A DNA stretch of 64,000 nt from Pontibacter virosus (GTDB lineage: Bacteria; Bacteroidota; Bacteroidia; Cytophagales; Hymenobacteraceae): assembly GCF_003096355.1 (NCBI RefSeq), contig NZ_QEKI01000006.1, forward strand, positions 248,001-312,000, in the 5' to 3' direction. Below the pieces are notes generated by a model. The model did not search any database, was not told where the DNA came from, and was given only the letters and a program-made list of their open reading frames with translations. A program made the translations under genes and the position numbers. Below, one piece after another: positions 54,275 through 63,587 of the stretch (the stretch's first letter is position 1; each line of letters opens with the position of its first letter).

Positions 54275-55063
54275 CTACACCGTCATATAAGTACGGGGCT
54301 CTATCGCTGGCGCTCCCTCCTGGTCATACTGCCAAGACTTGGAGCAAATAAGGCTTTCAATTGCATATAATTTTTCCAAGCCCATAGAGGTTCTCTCCAG
54401 GTTTATCCTGTTCCTTACTAAATCTGGATCATGGCCTTTATGAAAACCAAAAGTGCCATATTTTGAATACCCATTTACTTTTTAATTTACTCTGTCAATT
54501 AATCCCACATACATCGTCTTATTGATCACAGCATCTGAATAATAGGCTTTTCCAAGATAAGGTAGCATTTGCCGGGAAAATTCTATTATATTATAATTGT
54601 GATGTATGACAAGCCCAATAGCCATTGACGCCTCTTCCCCCATCCCTTTTGTGTCGGGCCAACCACCAAGATTGTGGAATAAATGAACCACAACCCGCTG
54701 ATTCATTTTATCTCTGCGGGACATTTCTTTACCGTATTTCCTTATTTTATTTTTGTCTGATGGAAAGGCAGTACGCTTCATCGAGCTGTCCCGATAAACC
54801 TGATCCCAGTAATGGACGGGCTGCAAAACTTTTTTAAGGGAGTCTTACGACATGTCAGGTCTTACACCCTTGACAATACTGTTGTAGACTGATTGTGTCT
54901 GCTGCGCTCTTACATAAGAAGTATTCAGCAGGATGCTTGTTAACCGTTTAGAAAAATCACTTCGTTTAACCGTTTCGTTACCTCTCGTTTGGGCAGTACT
55001 CAATGGTTTATCATCTGTACACGAACACAGCAGTAGGAATAGCAATACTATTAGCTTATTCAT
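54275..55063 (-). pseudogene. DUF6624-like lipoprotein gene with two in-frame TAA stops
   Basis: One reading frame runs from ATG 55063 through TAA at 54845-54847 and TAA at 54482-54484 to TAG at 54275. The pieces form one protein: a lipoprotein signal (LLFLLLCSC, lipid Cys near 13), then HYWDQVYRD, GGWPDTKGMGEEASMAIGLV and, after the second stop, NGYSKYGTFGFHKGHDPDLV plus a GL/LY tail, which together look like DUF6624. Codon continuity on both sides of each stop shows that only nonsense changes occurred; CAA-to-TAA changes would explain both. A gene caller would report two short ORFs (54845-55063 and 54482-54826). The coding potential before each stop is intact. Confidence 0.7.
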
Positions 55064-55142
55064 GTGACAGCTTATTTGCTTAAAATATTAAAGATTATGG
55101 CTTAACTATAAGATGCCCTAGGTATTTTACATCTTTTGCCAG

Positions 55143-56015
55143 CTAACGTATTTCTTTGAATATTTTAGCTTTTACTTCTTCGTAAGAGAATTTTACAGCC
55201 ACTACTTTTTCTCCGTTTTTATTGATAGCTCCCCATTTCTTCCCCTTCATAACCAGGGCTAAACCATTTTCAAAAGGCTCACACAAATCATACTCCAAGG
55301 GAATCACAACATCCCCGTTCATGTTGATGAAACCGAACTTACCCCCTTCTCTCACTTTGGAAAGACCATCCAGAAATTGACCAATCACCCTATATTTAAA
55401 CTCCGTCAGTTGTTCCCCTCTTGCGTTAAATAAAGCTTGAGTACTGTGATTGTCTTTGCTAAGAACGATCAAGGCGTCATTTAACCATTCAAGGTAGTCA
55501 TACTCACAAGGAATGACATCTTTGCCAGTTGAATCACGCAGCCCATACTTTGACCAGGTAATCCGAGTCGTATAGACACCTGCTTCTTCGGTTACACTAT
55601 CCGTCTCCGTGACTACTATGTAAAATCCGTTTTGTAGTCTTATGTGTTTGTAAATAGGTTCGATTATGACCTGATTGCTGGTATTGATTACCCCCAGGTA
55701 ATGCTCCCCCACATACGCCGCTTTGTAGCCGAATAGGAAGTTTCTGTTATCGATGTGTCTGATGTGGTGATACTTAAAAGGAATTACAATTTTGTTCTCC
55801 CGATTTATAACGCCAACACCACTGTCTCTTACAGTAATCGCATGCTCTCCTTTAAACTTATAGGCATACTGATACTGTGGTTCAATTACCACTTGTTTAT
55901 TTTCATCCATGTACCCCCAAAAGCCGTTTTGATTAAATGGAACTAACTCTTGTGCAAATAAGGATGGGGCATAAATGAGAGTGAGTAATAATAAAATATA
56001 GTTGTAGATCTTCAT
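55143..56015 (-). CDS. WG-repeat exported protein
   Basis: 290 aa with a signal peptide (ending SLFAQE) and about six WG/KWG-type repeats: FWGYMDENKQVVIEPQY, VGVINRENKIVIPFKY, LGVINTSNQVIIEPIY, YGLRDSTGKDVIPCEY, FGFINMNGDVVIPLEY and KWGAINKNGEKVVAVKF. Such repeats form a beta-solenoid-like surface for binding; function unknown. Separated from the pseudogene by 79 bp. Confidence 0.85.
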   Translation of the reverse strand: MKIYNYILLLLTLIYAPSLFAQELVPFNQNGFWGYMDENKQVVIEPQYQYAYKFKGEHAITVRDSGVGVINRENKIVIPFKYHHIRHIDNRNFLFGYKAAYVGEHYLGVINTSNQVIIEPIYKHIRLQNGFYIVVTETDSVTEEAGVYTTRITWSKYGLRDSTGKDVIPCEYDYLEWLNDALIVLSKDNHSTQALFNARGEQLTEFKYRVIGQFLDGLSKVREGGKFGFINMNGDVVIPLEYDLCEPFENGLALVMKGKKWGAINKNGEKVVAVKFSYEEVKAKIFKEIR

Positions 56016-56018
56016 GCT

Positions 56019-56549
56019 TTAGCCAAACTGTTCGCTTTTGGGTGTTTTTTCTTTTTCTATAAGCGCTAACCTATCCAGAAAATCAGATTTTTGGCTTTTT
56101 AGGCTTTTGCATATTCCAATCAAGTTACCCAATCCAATCAGAAAAAATAATCCTACTGCTACCTCAGCTAAAGCTTCATTTGAATTGCTGATAAGAAAGT
56201 TGGTTAGCATTCCAAAACTTACTAAAGTGAAGCCAATTATAAAAACCAGCAAGAACTTATTGCTAATGACGCTGCCCCTAATAAATAATTCGCCATTCTT
56301 GGACCCAAACTCGCCTTCAATCCGTCCATAGGCTTTCTTAAAGATGCCCTGTATAGGATTCAGCTTGAAACGGTTAAAATTAATGTGGCCACGATAAGGT
56401 TTTTTGGTGTTTGCAAAAGCTGTAGACAGTTCATCAAGATCCGTGTAAACTATTGATTGTAAATAACCGGAAAACTCCTGTTCCGACAATCGCAAACTCA
56501 CCTCAAATTCTTCTTCAAACCCTATCATGCATTTATAATTGGACTGCAA
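56019..56549 (-). CDS. Membrane protein with two helices, unknown
   Basis: 176 aa (169 if ATG 56528, MIGFEEEFE, is used). Two membrane helices (about 97-118 and 128-150) between a beta-rich N-domain and a Lys-rich C-tail. It is 3 bp before the WG-repeat gene on the same strand, so they are co-transcribed. I recognise no family. Confidence 0.55.
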   Translation of the reverse strand: MQSNYKCMIGFEEEFEVSLRLSEQEFSGYLQSIVYTDLDELSTAFANTKKPYRGHINFNRFKLNPIQGIFKKAYGRIEGEFGSKNGELFIRGSVISNKFLLVFIIGFTLVSFGMLTNFLISNSNEALAEVAVGLFFLIGLGNLIGICKSLKSQKSDFLDRLALIEKEKTPKSEQFG

Positions 56550-56827
56550 GCTAACTATTCGATATACGGGAATTTACGCTTATCTACATTTTGTCCTTCC
56601 CTCCTATTACCTTTTATGCAACAGGTTGTCTAACAAGATCTGATGATCTGAGCGCGTGCACCCATTAGAAATATATTCTTCTGTTTATTTAATTGATTTT
56701 ATCAATGGCGCTACCAATCGCTGATAACTGTACAGTTAGCGGCATGCACTTTACTGATTAGAAACTAAAATCCAAAATAGACCGATTTGACTGAAGTTCG
56801 ACACCTATCTCAGTTAACGGAACATCA
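56550..56827. other. Intergenic between two minus-strand operons
   Basis: 278 bp, no good ORF. Should hold the promoter of the two-gene membrane/WG operon and the end of the LytTR operon. No T-tracted hairpin is obvious; a small imperfect GATCTGATGATC palindrome lies near 56637-56648. Confidence 0.3.
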
Positions 56828-57571
56828 TCATGACAACCCCTCGGCAATCTCTCGTTTAATTTGTTCCCGGTATGTGCTCCCGATCAAAATTTCCTCTTGC
56901 AATTCTGTCTCAATCATATTACCGTTAATCGCGCGAATCGCCGACTTGCGCACGATGTAGGAGCGGCTTACCCGAAGAAACTGCGCAGCAGGCAGCTTCT
57001 CCTCTATCTTTGCCATCGTCATGTGCGTCAGTATTTTTTGGTCGGGCAGGTATAGTTGAATGTAGTCTTTCATGCCCTTCACCAGAATCAAATCGTCTGT
57101 ATTAATCTGGACAAGCTTTTTATCCTGCTTTACCCAGAAGTTGTGCTGATTGTTGACGCTTTTGGAGGTCACTTTTTCAGCAGACTGGTTGACAGCACGT
57201 TGCAACCGTACCTGCTCATCTACCTTGTTTACAGCTTTCAAAAACCGCTCAAAAGAAATCGGTTTGAGCAAGTAGTCCGCCACAGCCAGTTCGTACCCAT
57301 CTAAGGCGTAATCGGGGTAGGCAGTAGTCAGGATAACCTGCAACTGCTGCGACTGTGTTAGCTTCAGCATTTCCAGCCCCGTCATTTCAGGCATGTTGAT
57401 GTCCAGGAAAATCAGGTCGGGCTGCTCGTCGCGAATGGTGACGAGTGCCTCAATGGCATTGTCGCACACGGCTGCCAGCTGCAGAAAAGGCACCCGCGCC
57501 ACATACTTGGCGATGATTTCCTGGGCGATGGGTTCGTCGTCTATGATAACGCAGCGGAGTGGCTTAGTCAT
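56828..57571 (-). CDS. LytTR-family response regulator
   Basis: 247 aa: receiver (1-120) with DDE (11-13) and D57 in IFLDINMP, then LytTR (about 145-240) with the RFLRVSRSYIV-type motif. Coupled to the kinase gene by an 8-bp overlap. Together they follow a TonB receptor gene on the same strand. Confidence 0.92.
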   Translation of the reverse strand: MTKPLRCVIIDDEPIAQEIIAKYVARVPFLQLAAVCDNAIEALVTIRDEQPDLIFLDINMPEMTGLEMLKLTQSQQLQVILTTAYPDYALDGYELAVADYLLKPISFERFLKAVNKVDEQVRLQRAVNQSAEKVTSKSVNNQHNFWVKQDKKLVQINTDDLILVKGMKDYIQLYLPDQKILTHMTMAKIEEKLPAAQFLRVSRSYIVRKSAIRAINGNMIETELQEEILIGSTYREQIKREIAEGLS

Positions 57572-58664
57572 GGGTATGGAGTGTTAGGCTGACCTTGTAG
57601 GAGTCGGCTGTTTCGATGATGTTCAGCTGGTGCTTGTCGGGGTAGAGCAAGGCAAGGCGGCGCTTTGTGTTCTCTATCCCTATACCAGCGGTGGCAGAGC
57701 GCTCTTTTTTAGTGGCGGGCTTGCTGTTCTCCACTTCAAACAATATCGTATCGCTCTCATGCTTTAAACTGATGTGCACCCATGCTTTGCCAATGGTGGC
57801 GTTGACACCGTGCTTAAAGGCATTCTCCACAAAGCTGATGAGCAAGAGCGGCACAATGGGCGTTTCTTTGTTTTCGATATGTTCAAAATCGTAGCTAATG
57901 GCCACGCGAGTGTTGTGGTGGCGAATCTGCTCCAGGTTGATATAATCGGTCAGAAATTCCACTTCCCGCCCGACAGGTATACGTTTGCCGCTGCTCTCGT
58001 AGAGCGAGAAGCGCAGCAAGTCCGATAGCTTGAGCACGACCTGCCCCGCCCTTTCGTTCTCCATCACCATGCCGTAAATGTTGTTGAGCGTGTTGAAGAG
58101 AAAGTGCGGGTGTATCTGCGCCCGCAGGAAGTTCAGCTCCATCTCGGTTTTCTCTTTCTGCAGCATGGAATTTCGTTTATTGGCTTCGTAGTTTCGTTTG
58201 AAGTAGTAATAGGCGGCGGCGATCATATTTGGCAACAGTACAAGTGACAATACCCAAATAAGATTCAAATAAGAAAATATGTCTGCTACCGACCTGATAG
58301 AGTTCGCCTTGGCGAATCGATTCAGCTGCTCCATATGAGGGAATGAACTTGCCAAGAAGTCCAGTGGTAGAATAATCACCAACACGCTTGCCACATAAAC
58401 AACCAATAATACTATAGCACAAGCAATCCACCTACGTGCCCTAATAAGATAAGTACCAAACCTTACCACTCCCAGGTGGTTCGCATATACTAGTGAAACC
58501 ATTAACACAGTATAAACCAAGGTTGGCAAGGCAATAAAGTTTGTGCCAAATATAAATGCGTTCCCATTCAGGCAAATCAGAAAAATTAGTCCCCAGACAA
58601 TAATGTCAAGTGCTTTACCTTTAAGAGAAACCATCTGAACCAAACTTCCAGCCACTGCAGTCAT
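57564..58664 (-). CDS. LytS-type sensor histidine kinase
   Basis: 366 aa with four membrane helices (15-165), the H-box QIHPHFLFNTLNNIYG, and ATP-lid motifs SFVENAFKHGV and GIENTKRRLALLYP. The start may be ATG 58634, 10 codons later. Upstream is an 88-bp gap with GGTATA repeats and then the TonB receptor gene. Confidence 0.9.
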   Translation of the reverse strand: MTAVAGSLVQMVSLKGKALDIIVWGLIFLICLNGNAFIFGTNFIALPTLVYTVLMVSLVYANHLGVVRFGTYLIRARRWIACAIVLLVVYVASVLVIILPLDFLASSFPHMEQLNRFAKANSIRSVADIFSYLNLIWVLSLVLLPNMIAAAYYYFKRNYEANKRNSMLQKEKTEMELNFLRAQIHPHFLFNTLNNIYGMVMENERAGQVVLKLSDLLRFSLYESSGKRIPVGREVEFLTDYINLEQIRHHNTRVAISYDFEHIENKETPIVPLLLISFVENAFKHGVNATIGKAWVHISLKHESDTILFEVENSKPATKKERSATAGIGIENTKRRLALLYPDKHQLNIIETADSYKVSLTLHTHD

Positions 58665-58680
58665 AAAAATCTAAGAGATG

Positions 58681-58728
58681 CTTATACCTACAGCTAGGAT
58701 AAGCCGCAGGTATAGGTATAGGTATAAG
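58681..58728. repeat. GGTATA tandem repeat within a 10-bp inverted repeat
   Basis: CTTATACCTA (58681-58690) is the exact inverse of TAGGTATAAG (58719-58728), and three GGTATA hexamers lie head to tail at 58709-58726. It sits between the receptor stop and the kinase start, so it could be a regulatory site or attenuator for the kinase. Confidence 0.5.
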
Positions 58729-58752
58729 AAAAGCCAAGATAACGAAAATGGC

Positions 58753-61191
58753 TTAATTGGCTCTATTGACCACGTCCTCGTTGCCCAGCTTTTTGGTGGC
58801 TGCCGATTTCACGGTTTGCTTACCGAACCTGTATACCACGCCCAGCTGCACCCGCCTGGCATCGTCATAGCTCACGGAGCGTGTCTGAATGTTGGAGCTG
58901 TTCACCACACCGCCGTTCACGCTCCCCCTGAACACATCGAGCACCGCCAGGGTATACTGCAGCTGCTTGTTGAGCAGGTTTCCTTTCAGCGCTATGCGGG
59001 TGTAGTGGTTGCCCACCAGTTCAGCCAAGCCATAGTTAAACGGTCCCGTGTAATTGAAGCCTGTTTCCAGTTTCAGGTCGCGCGGAAGCGAAAAGCTGTT
59101 CTGCCAGCCTATCGTATGGTAAAAGCTGCTGGGTATAGCCAGGTCGCCAAAGTCTTTCTGCTGCATGGCAGACGTCATCAAAGCGCCCATACCAAACACA
59201 CTGCCCGACCACCAGTTGGTCACTTGGTAGCTGTAGTTGACATTGCCCCCGACTGATGTCATATCAAAATTTCGGTTCTTCCAGTAAGCCACCCCGCCTT
59301 GGTTAATGGGCAGGTTCAGGAACACGTTCTGCTCCTGCCTGTACTCTAGCTCCACATATAGGTTGCTCTTGTAAATGCCGTTTACCGAGAAGGTATGCGT
59401 GTACTGTGGCAGCAATTCGGGGTTGCCCTCTTCAATGGTAAAGTCGTCGAGGTAGACTCTGTAAGGGGTGAGTACGCTAAACCCTGGTCGCTGCACTGTT
59501 TTACGGTAATTCAGCGTCATGACTAAATCGTCCGTTATGGGGCGGCTCAACATCAGCGTTGGGAAAAAGTCGGTGAACGAACGGTCGACTGGTTTGCGCT
59601 TGTTTACCTTGTCTTCTACCAGCATGGTGGCGTGCTCTGCCCGCATACCTGCTCGCAGGGTGGTTTTGCCCAGCTGCTTGTCCAGGGTGGTATAGCCTGC
59701 CAGAATGTTCTCCGTGAACACGTTCTCGAAACTAAAAGCTTCGTCGCGGATAAAGCGCCCGTCCTGCAAATAGTCCTGTGTCGGTTGCGTGCGGTTGCCT
59801 GACAGGGTCATCTTGCCCCCCGCAGTCACATTCCAGTTGTTCCGAAAAGGAAGTTCCCAGTCCATCTGCCCGACCATGATATTGGCCCTGCTTTGGTTGT
59901 CGTTTCTTACCCTTCTCAAAGACGCTAACAGACTGCCATCAGGACCATACATGTTTTGCGAAAGCATCTCGTTCGTGGTGTTGCCTTGAATCGGGGTATA
60001 GGTAAAGATAAGGTCAACCGATTTGCCCAGGCTATCGAGCTTTCCTGTGTAGTAAAGGCTGTAAGACTGTACATGTCGGGTGGAATATTCCCGCCCGTCT
60101 GCTACTAAGGTAGAGTCTGTAGTGCCGTTGAGCTGCTTGGCAAAGTCGATGCGCTTGCTAAGCGTGGTGTTGTCGTCCACTCTTGTCTGAACATAGTTGG
60201 CTTGTATACCGAGTGCGTGCTTATCAGACAGGGTATACTCCACCATACCTCTTACCGAGGGTATCGTATTGTTATACCGAAATAAGCCATACTCACGCAG
60301 TGCAGGACCGTTGACATTGAGGGGCACCCTGTAGCCATTGTGTTCGGAGTGCGTCAGTGACCTATTGTAGTTCAAGTTGAGGTTGCTTACCCATTTAGAC
60401 TGCCGATAGGTGAGCGATGTACCGACCAGTCCCCTACCCCTGATGCTCTGCGACACCGTGCTTCTGGCAGAACCTGTCAGACCGAGCGTTCGTGCTTTTT
60501 TGGTAGTGATGCTGATAACAGTGCTGATGTTGGCGGGATAGCGGGAAGAGGGGTTGGTGATAAAGTCGATCTTCTCAATCTCGTCGCCTGTCATGGTCGC
60601 CATAATGGATTGCATGGTAGCGCCAGGCATCTGCACCTTGTCGAGCAAAATCAGGATACCGCCTTTCCCGTTCACCGACACGCTCTCGCCCTGTACCTGC
60701 ACAAAGGGCATGGCCCGGAAAATATCCAGCAAGTTATCGGTTTGAAATGTGCTGGCCTCTACGTTCAAGGTATAGCGGTCGGGGCTGCGCTCCACCACCT
60801 GCCGCTGCGCCTGTACCAGCACTTCTCCTAGTTGGTTGGTGTTTCGCTGCAGCTGCAGAATGCCAATATCTTGGGTTGGATGGTCTGCCTGTACCTGTAT
60901 CATTTTAGAATAAGTGGGCTGAAAACCCACATACCTTACTGCTACCAGATACTGTCCGTATGGCAGGTTTTCGAATACAAATTGTCCCTGTTCATCGGTG
61001 ATTTTGCCTTTTACCAAGCTGCTGTCTATTGCTGTTAAAAGTGTTACGGTAGCAAAGGGTGCTGCATTCGATGCATCTTTCACAATACCATGCACTTTGC
61101 CCTGTGCTATCCCCGAGGCATGGGTAGCAACCGAAAGGCAGATACAGGTTAATAGAGTAACCAGTCGTTGGTGAGTGAGGGTCTGTTTCAT
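58753..61191 (-). CDS. TonB-dependent receptor, OMP_b-brl_2 type
   Basis: 812 aa with a signal peptide, a carboxypeptidase-regulatory-like domain (30-120), a plug-like region (VQAQRQVVERSPDRYTLNVE) and an outer-membrane barrel of the 'outer membrane beta-barrel family' type. It has no classical TonB box that I can fix. Encoded ahead of the LytS/LytTR pair on the same strand, so it may be the receptor whose signal the kinase follows. Confidence 0.85.
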   Translation of the reverse strand: MKQTLTHQRLVTLLTCICLSVATHASGIAQGKVHGIVKDASNAAPFATVTLLTAIDSSLVKGKITDEQGQFVFENLPYGQYLVAVRYVGFQPTYSKMIQVQADHPTQDIGILQLQRNTNQLGEVLVQAQRQVVERSPDRYTLNVEASTFQTDNLLDIFRAMPFVQVQGESVSVNGKGGILILLDKVQMPGATMQSIMATMTGDEIEKIDFITNPSSRYPANISTVISITTKKARTLGLTGSARSTVSQSIRGRGLVGTSLTYRQSKWVSNLNLNYNRSLTHSEHNGYRVPLNVNGPALREYGLFRYNNTIPSVRGMVEYTLSDKHALGIQANYVQTRVDDNTTLSKRIDFAKQLNGTTDSTLVADGREYSTRHVQSYSLYYTGKLDSLGKSVDLIFTYTPIQGNTTNEMLSQNMYGPDGSLLASLRRVRNDNQSRANIMVGQMDWELPFRNNWNVTAGGKMTLSGNRTQPTQDYLQDGRFIRDEAFSFENVFTENILAGYTTLDKQLGKTTLRAGMRAEHATMLVEDKVNKRKPVDRSFTDFFPTLMLSRPITDDLVMTLNYRKTVQRPGFSVLTPYRVYLDDFTIEEGNPELLPQYTHTFSVNGIYKSNLYVELEYRQEQNVFLNLPINQGGVAYWKNRNFDMTSVGGNVNYSYQVTNWWSGSVFGMGALMTSAMQQKDFGDLAIPSSFYHTIGWQNSFSLPRDLKLETGFNYTGPFNYGLAELVGNHYTRIALKGNLLNKQLQYTLAVLDVFRGSVNGGVVNSSNIQTRSVSYDDARRVQLGVVYRFGKQTVKSAATKKLGNEDVVNRAN

Positions 61192-61353
61192 AAGCTATTA
61201 TTTTATACACAGACCAAATAAGTCACCTACCTCCTTTTCCCCGATTTTATTCGACGAAAGCGGCTCTGGTTTCGACGTTGTATAAACTTCTCAGCAGCAA
61301 ATGCATTTTCTGCTCATCTTAGTGTTCATTAAGAAGAGCCCTTATTAATGCGA
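61192..61353. other. Promoter region of the receptor operon
   Basis: 162 bp upstream of the receptor start on the minus strand, AT-rich. No clear consensus promoter or operator is seen. Confidence 0.3.
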
Positions 61354-61845
61354 AAGTGTTGGTTGAGTTATGCCATTTGCCTGTCAATATCTACTTTAGT
61401 AACCGAAACAGAAACTCAGCTGGTGCAGGACAGTTGCTCGTCTTAGAACAAGGAAGCGCTGGCTTACTTAATTGTAACTCTGACGACTTAATGGATAACT
61501 TGGTTGTCTTTTATAGAGAAAATGGGGATCGTTTTATGGTCAGGGACGAATTAGCACAGCAGCCAATTAACCTCTAGGTTGCGGTGACACTCTTTCTCCA
61601 GGCAGCGCGAGGAGCGGATGCGGTTGAGATAGCCGTCTACCAGCGGCTTCAGCAAAACAGTCGGGGGTTGCCCGGGCATCTGTTCTCGGGTAAGTCATCA
61701 CGGAAGCCTAGTTTTTCCAGAGGAAGGGAGTTTATGTAGGCGTCGATGCAGCGCAGCGCATCTCGTTGTCGGGGGAGATCAGCTCCTCCAGGCTGGCCAC
61801 GCCACCGGGAGGCTCGCCGCGGCTAAAGGCTTGTTTGAATTTCAT
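61354..61845 (-). pseudogene. IS1182-family transposase relic (N-terminal part)
   Basis: Translated on the minus strand from ATG 61845, pieces in different frames read MKFKQAFSRGEPPGGVASLE, then RCIDAYINSLPLEKLGF, then DGYLNRIRSSRCLEKECHRN with NWLL and, past a TAA at 61551-61553, VPDHKTIPIF. This is the N-terminal layout of IS1182-type transposases (DN-VR-ID, GYLNRIRSSR, PD-KTI). At least two frameshifts and several stops occur, and the C-terminal catalytic part is missing. A 73-aa plus-strand frame at 61356-61577 is only its antisense. Confidence 0.75.
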
Positions 61846-61935
61846 AGCTTAGCGGATAAGTATAGTATCCCTTAGTCACTTAGCTCGATAAAAGTTACAA
61901 TAGGAAGATGTTATTAGACTGTCTGACGGACTAGG

Positions 61936-61975
61936 CCATAAGGCGGCGTAGCTGGCTTATGGGTGTGGTTAGCAC
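61936..61975 (-). repeat. attC-like site G (end of cassette R3), 3' side decayed
   Basis: On the plus strand CCATAAG (61936-61942) and CTTATGG (61956-61962) form the arms, and GTTAGCAC (61968-61975) follows. Its complement GTGCTAAC ends the lipoprotein cassette and is the exact complement of GTTAGCAC at that cassette's start (minus strand, 62506-62499). The second GTT element is not recognisable; the relic transposase follows. Confidence 0.6.
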
Positions 61976-61983
61976 TTTAGTAT

Positions 61984-62487
61984 TTATTCTGGCTTATAAA
62001 TTCGTATATCTGCTAACTTCTTGTTGTAGAAAGTGAAAGTGATTCCTTTTGAATAATAATTCATATTATAGTCTTCTTGCCCAGCAAAAGCTGACCCAGA
62101 GGAAATAATTGATTGTCCAATTCTATCTGGCTCGCCATAATTTTTTAACACGTCTTCAATAGTACTTTCTTTGTTAATTCCTTTGTCTGTTTGGCCATTG
62201 AACGGCTGATATTTGTTTGAAATGTAATAAAGGAATATTGTTCTCACCTGATTACCTGCTACAGTAAATTCAATTCCTTTGTCATAGAAATTATAGTATT
62301 CTTCGTCAGTCTTTGACGGTTTGCCAGTAATCTTAAGAACATTGCTAATGTTGTCGCCGACATTTATTCCCTGAACCCCATTACCTTCAACTATGGTAGT
62401 ACCAATCTGATTTGTTGCCTGCTTTGATACTTTACAGCTAACAATAAGGGCAACAATGGCAAATACAAATAAGTAACTTTTTTTCAT
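61984..62487 (-). CDS. Small lipoprotein, BamE-like repeats
   Basis: 167 aa with a lipoprotein signal (LIVSCK, Cys18). Two copies of a short motif, GINVGDNISNVLKITGKPSK and GINKESTIEDVLKNYGEPDR, resemble the helix-turn of SmpA/OmlA (BamE-like) domains. No other feature. It is the only gene of cassette R3, GTTAGCAC to GTGCTAAC. Confidence 0.7.
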   Translation of the reverse strand: MKKSYLFVFAIVALIVSCKVSKQATNQIGTTIVEGNGVQGINVGDNISNVLKITGKPSKTDEEYYNFYDKGIEFTVAGNQVRTIFLYYISNKYQPFNGQTDKGINKESTIEDVLKNYGEPDRIGQSIISSGSAFAGQEDYNMNYYSKGITFTFYNKKLADIRIYKPE

Positions 62488-62498
62488 GTTTGATATTT

Positions 62499-62633
62499 GT
62501 GCTAACGGTTTTCATATTGGCGACGGGCGTGATTTTTAGCACTAAGGCTCAATCGAAGAACAAAAGTTGAATTTTGCACTTCTGTTGATACGAAGCTGTT
62601 CAGTCCGCCTATTGCCAATACGATGTTATCGGT
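62499..62633 (-). repeat. attC-like site D (between cassettes R2 and R3)
   Basis: Plus strand: GTGCTAAC (62499-62506), arm ATATTGGC (62514-62521), arm GCCAATA (62614-62620) and GTTATCGGT (62625-62633). It joins the GTTAGCAC start of R3 to the ACCGATAAC end of R2 on the minus strand. About 135 bp, long for an attC but within the known range. Confidence 0.75.
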
Positions 62634-62648
62634 TCGGCTTGTTTCCGC

Positions 62649-63068
62649 TTATTTTAAAATCGCATAAATTATAATTGTTACAAGCGTTATTCCCAAAGTC
62701 TGTGCTGTTCCTGTAATCGCTCCAAATGTCAAAGGCTTTTTCATTGTCGGGATTACGGCTGTGGTAAAAACTATTGCCATTGCAAAACCAATTCCTGCAA
62801 TTAGTCCAATAGTCAAAGCGTCTGTATAGGAATTTGCGTTTGTCAGTTTCAGCAAAATCGAAATTGCAAGTGTCGTAACAAAACAGGAAATCAAAGGAAC
62901 AAGATAGTAGATGTCTGTTTCTTTCCAATTTTCAGGTCGCTTGAAACCCATGGCTTCTTCCCACTTTTTCCCGAAAGCAAATTGTCTGTGCCAAATTCCG
63001 CAAAAAGCACAATACACAACAGTTCCAATGACAACGGCTAACCAATTTATTTCAGTAAATATGTTCAT
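62649..63068 (-). CDS. DUF1761-like membrane protein
   Basis: 139 aa with four membrane helices (8-28, 52-74, 83-105 and 115-135). Motif FCGIWHRQFAFGKKWEEAMG fits DUF1761, whose function is unknown. It lies 7 bp after the DUF6157 gene, and both share one cassette (R2). Confidence 0.75.
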   Translation of the reverse strand: MNIFTEINWLAVVIGTVVYCAFCGIWHRQFAFGKKWEEAMGFKRPENWKETDIYYLVPLISCFVTTLAISILLKLTNANSYTDALTIGLIAGIGFAMAIVFTTAVIPTMKKPLTFGAITGTAQTLGITLVTIIIYAILK

Positions 63069-63075
63069 TGTTTTT

Positions 63076-63486
63076 CTATTTGCTCGATTTCATTGCTTTT
63101 ACTTTCTTGATTTTTGTGTCCGCCAAAAATTTCTGGTATTCGTCTGTTCCCATTCCGTAAAGAGCGACTTTTCCGTTGATGTCGCTGTGAATACCAAAAC
63201 CATATGTTTTTGTCAGCGGTGAAGCACGAAAACAAGGTTGTCCTTTTGAGAAAAATTGTTCTCTTGCTTGTTTGTACTCTACTTTTGCCAGGTCGTTTCT
63301 GTCTGCATACACCTGAAATAAAATATCGTCCGAAGTGTATTTATATGGGTTTTTGGAAATCAATTCGTACTGCATTTCAGCAACCGTTTTCTTGTATTTT
63401 GAAGGTGGTTGCGTTCCGCAGTTTGCTTTCGTGTCGTCCGCAACTTCTATAAAAGTGTCAAAGTAGTTGGTTGTATGTACTTTCAT
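63076..63486 (-). CDS. DUF6157 protein
   Basis: 136 aa from ATG 63486. I chose this start because DUF6157 proteins begin MxxHTTNYxDTFIEVA; the nine codons upstream belong to the cassette leader. Motifs VAEMQYELISKNPYKYTSDD and FFSKGQPCFRASPLTKTYGF are typical. A small soluble protein of unknown function. Confidence 0.8.
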   Translation of the reverse strand: MKVHTTNYFDTFIEVADDTKANCGTQPPSKYKKTVAEMQYELISKNPYKYTSDDILFQVYADRNDLAKVEYKQAREQFFSKGQPCFRASPLTKTYGFGIHSDINGKVALYGMGTDEYQKFLADTKIKKVKAMKSSK

Positions 63487-63528
63487 TTTTTCTGTCGTTT
63501 TGGTTTTATACACAGTCTTTTTAAGCTG

Positions 63529-63583
63529 ACCGATAACGTCTGGGCTAGGGCACGTTTTAATGTGCTTTAGGTTTTGTTAGGTG
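63529..63583 (-). repeat. attC-like site E (between cassettes R1 and R2)
   Basis: Plus strand: ACCGATAAC (63529-63537), arm CTAGGGCAC (63545-63553), arm GTGCTTTAG (63562-63570) and GTTAGGTG (63576-63583). The 9-bp arms pair with two mismatches; AAC and GTT lie 7 and 5 bp outside. The best-formed site in the window. Confidence 0.8.
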
Positions 63584-63587
63584 TATG

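Noticed and set aside
54148..54351. 67-aa plus-strand frame across the hairpin
   Set aside because: It crosses the strong inverted repeat and has no recognisable features. On the minus strand the frame is the tail of the DUF6624-like pseudogene.
58709..58726. CRISPR-like repeat
   Set aside because: Only three contiguous 6-bp units with no spacers, and no cas genes in the window.
61356..61577. 73-aa plus-strand frame
   Set aside because: Exactly antisense to the transposase relic, whose conserved motifs are on the other strand.
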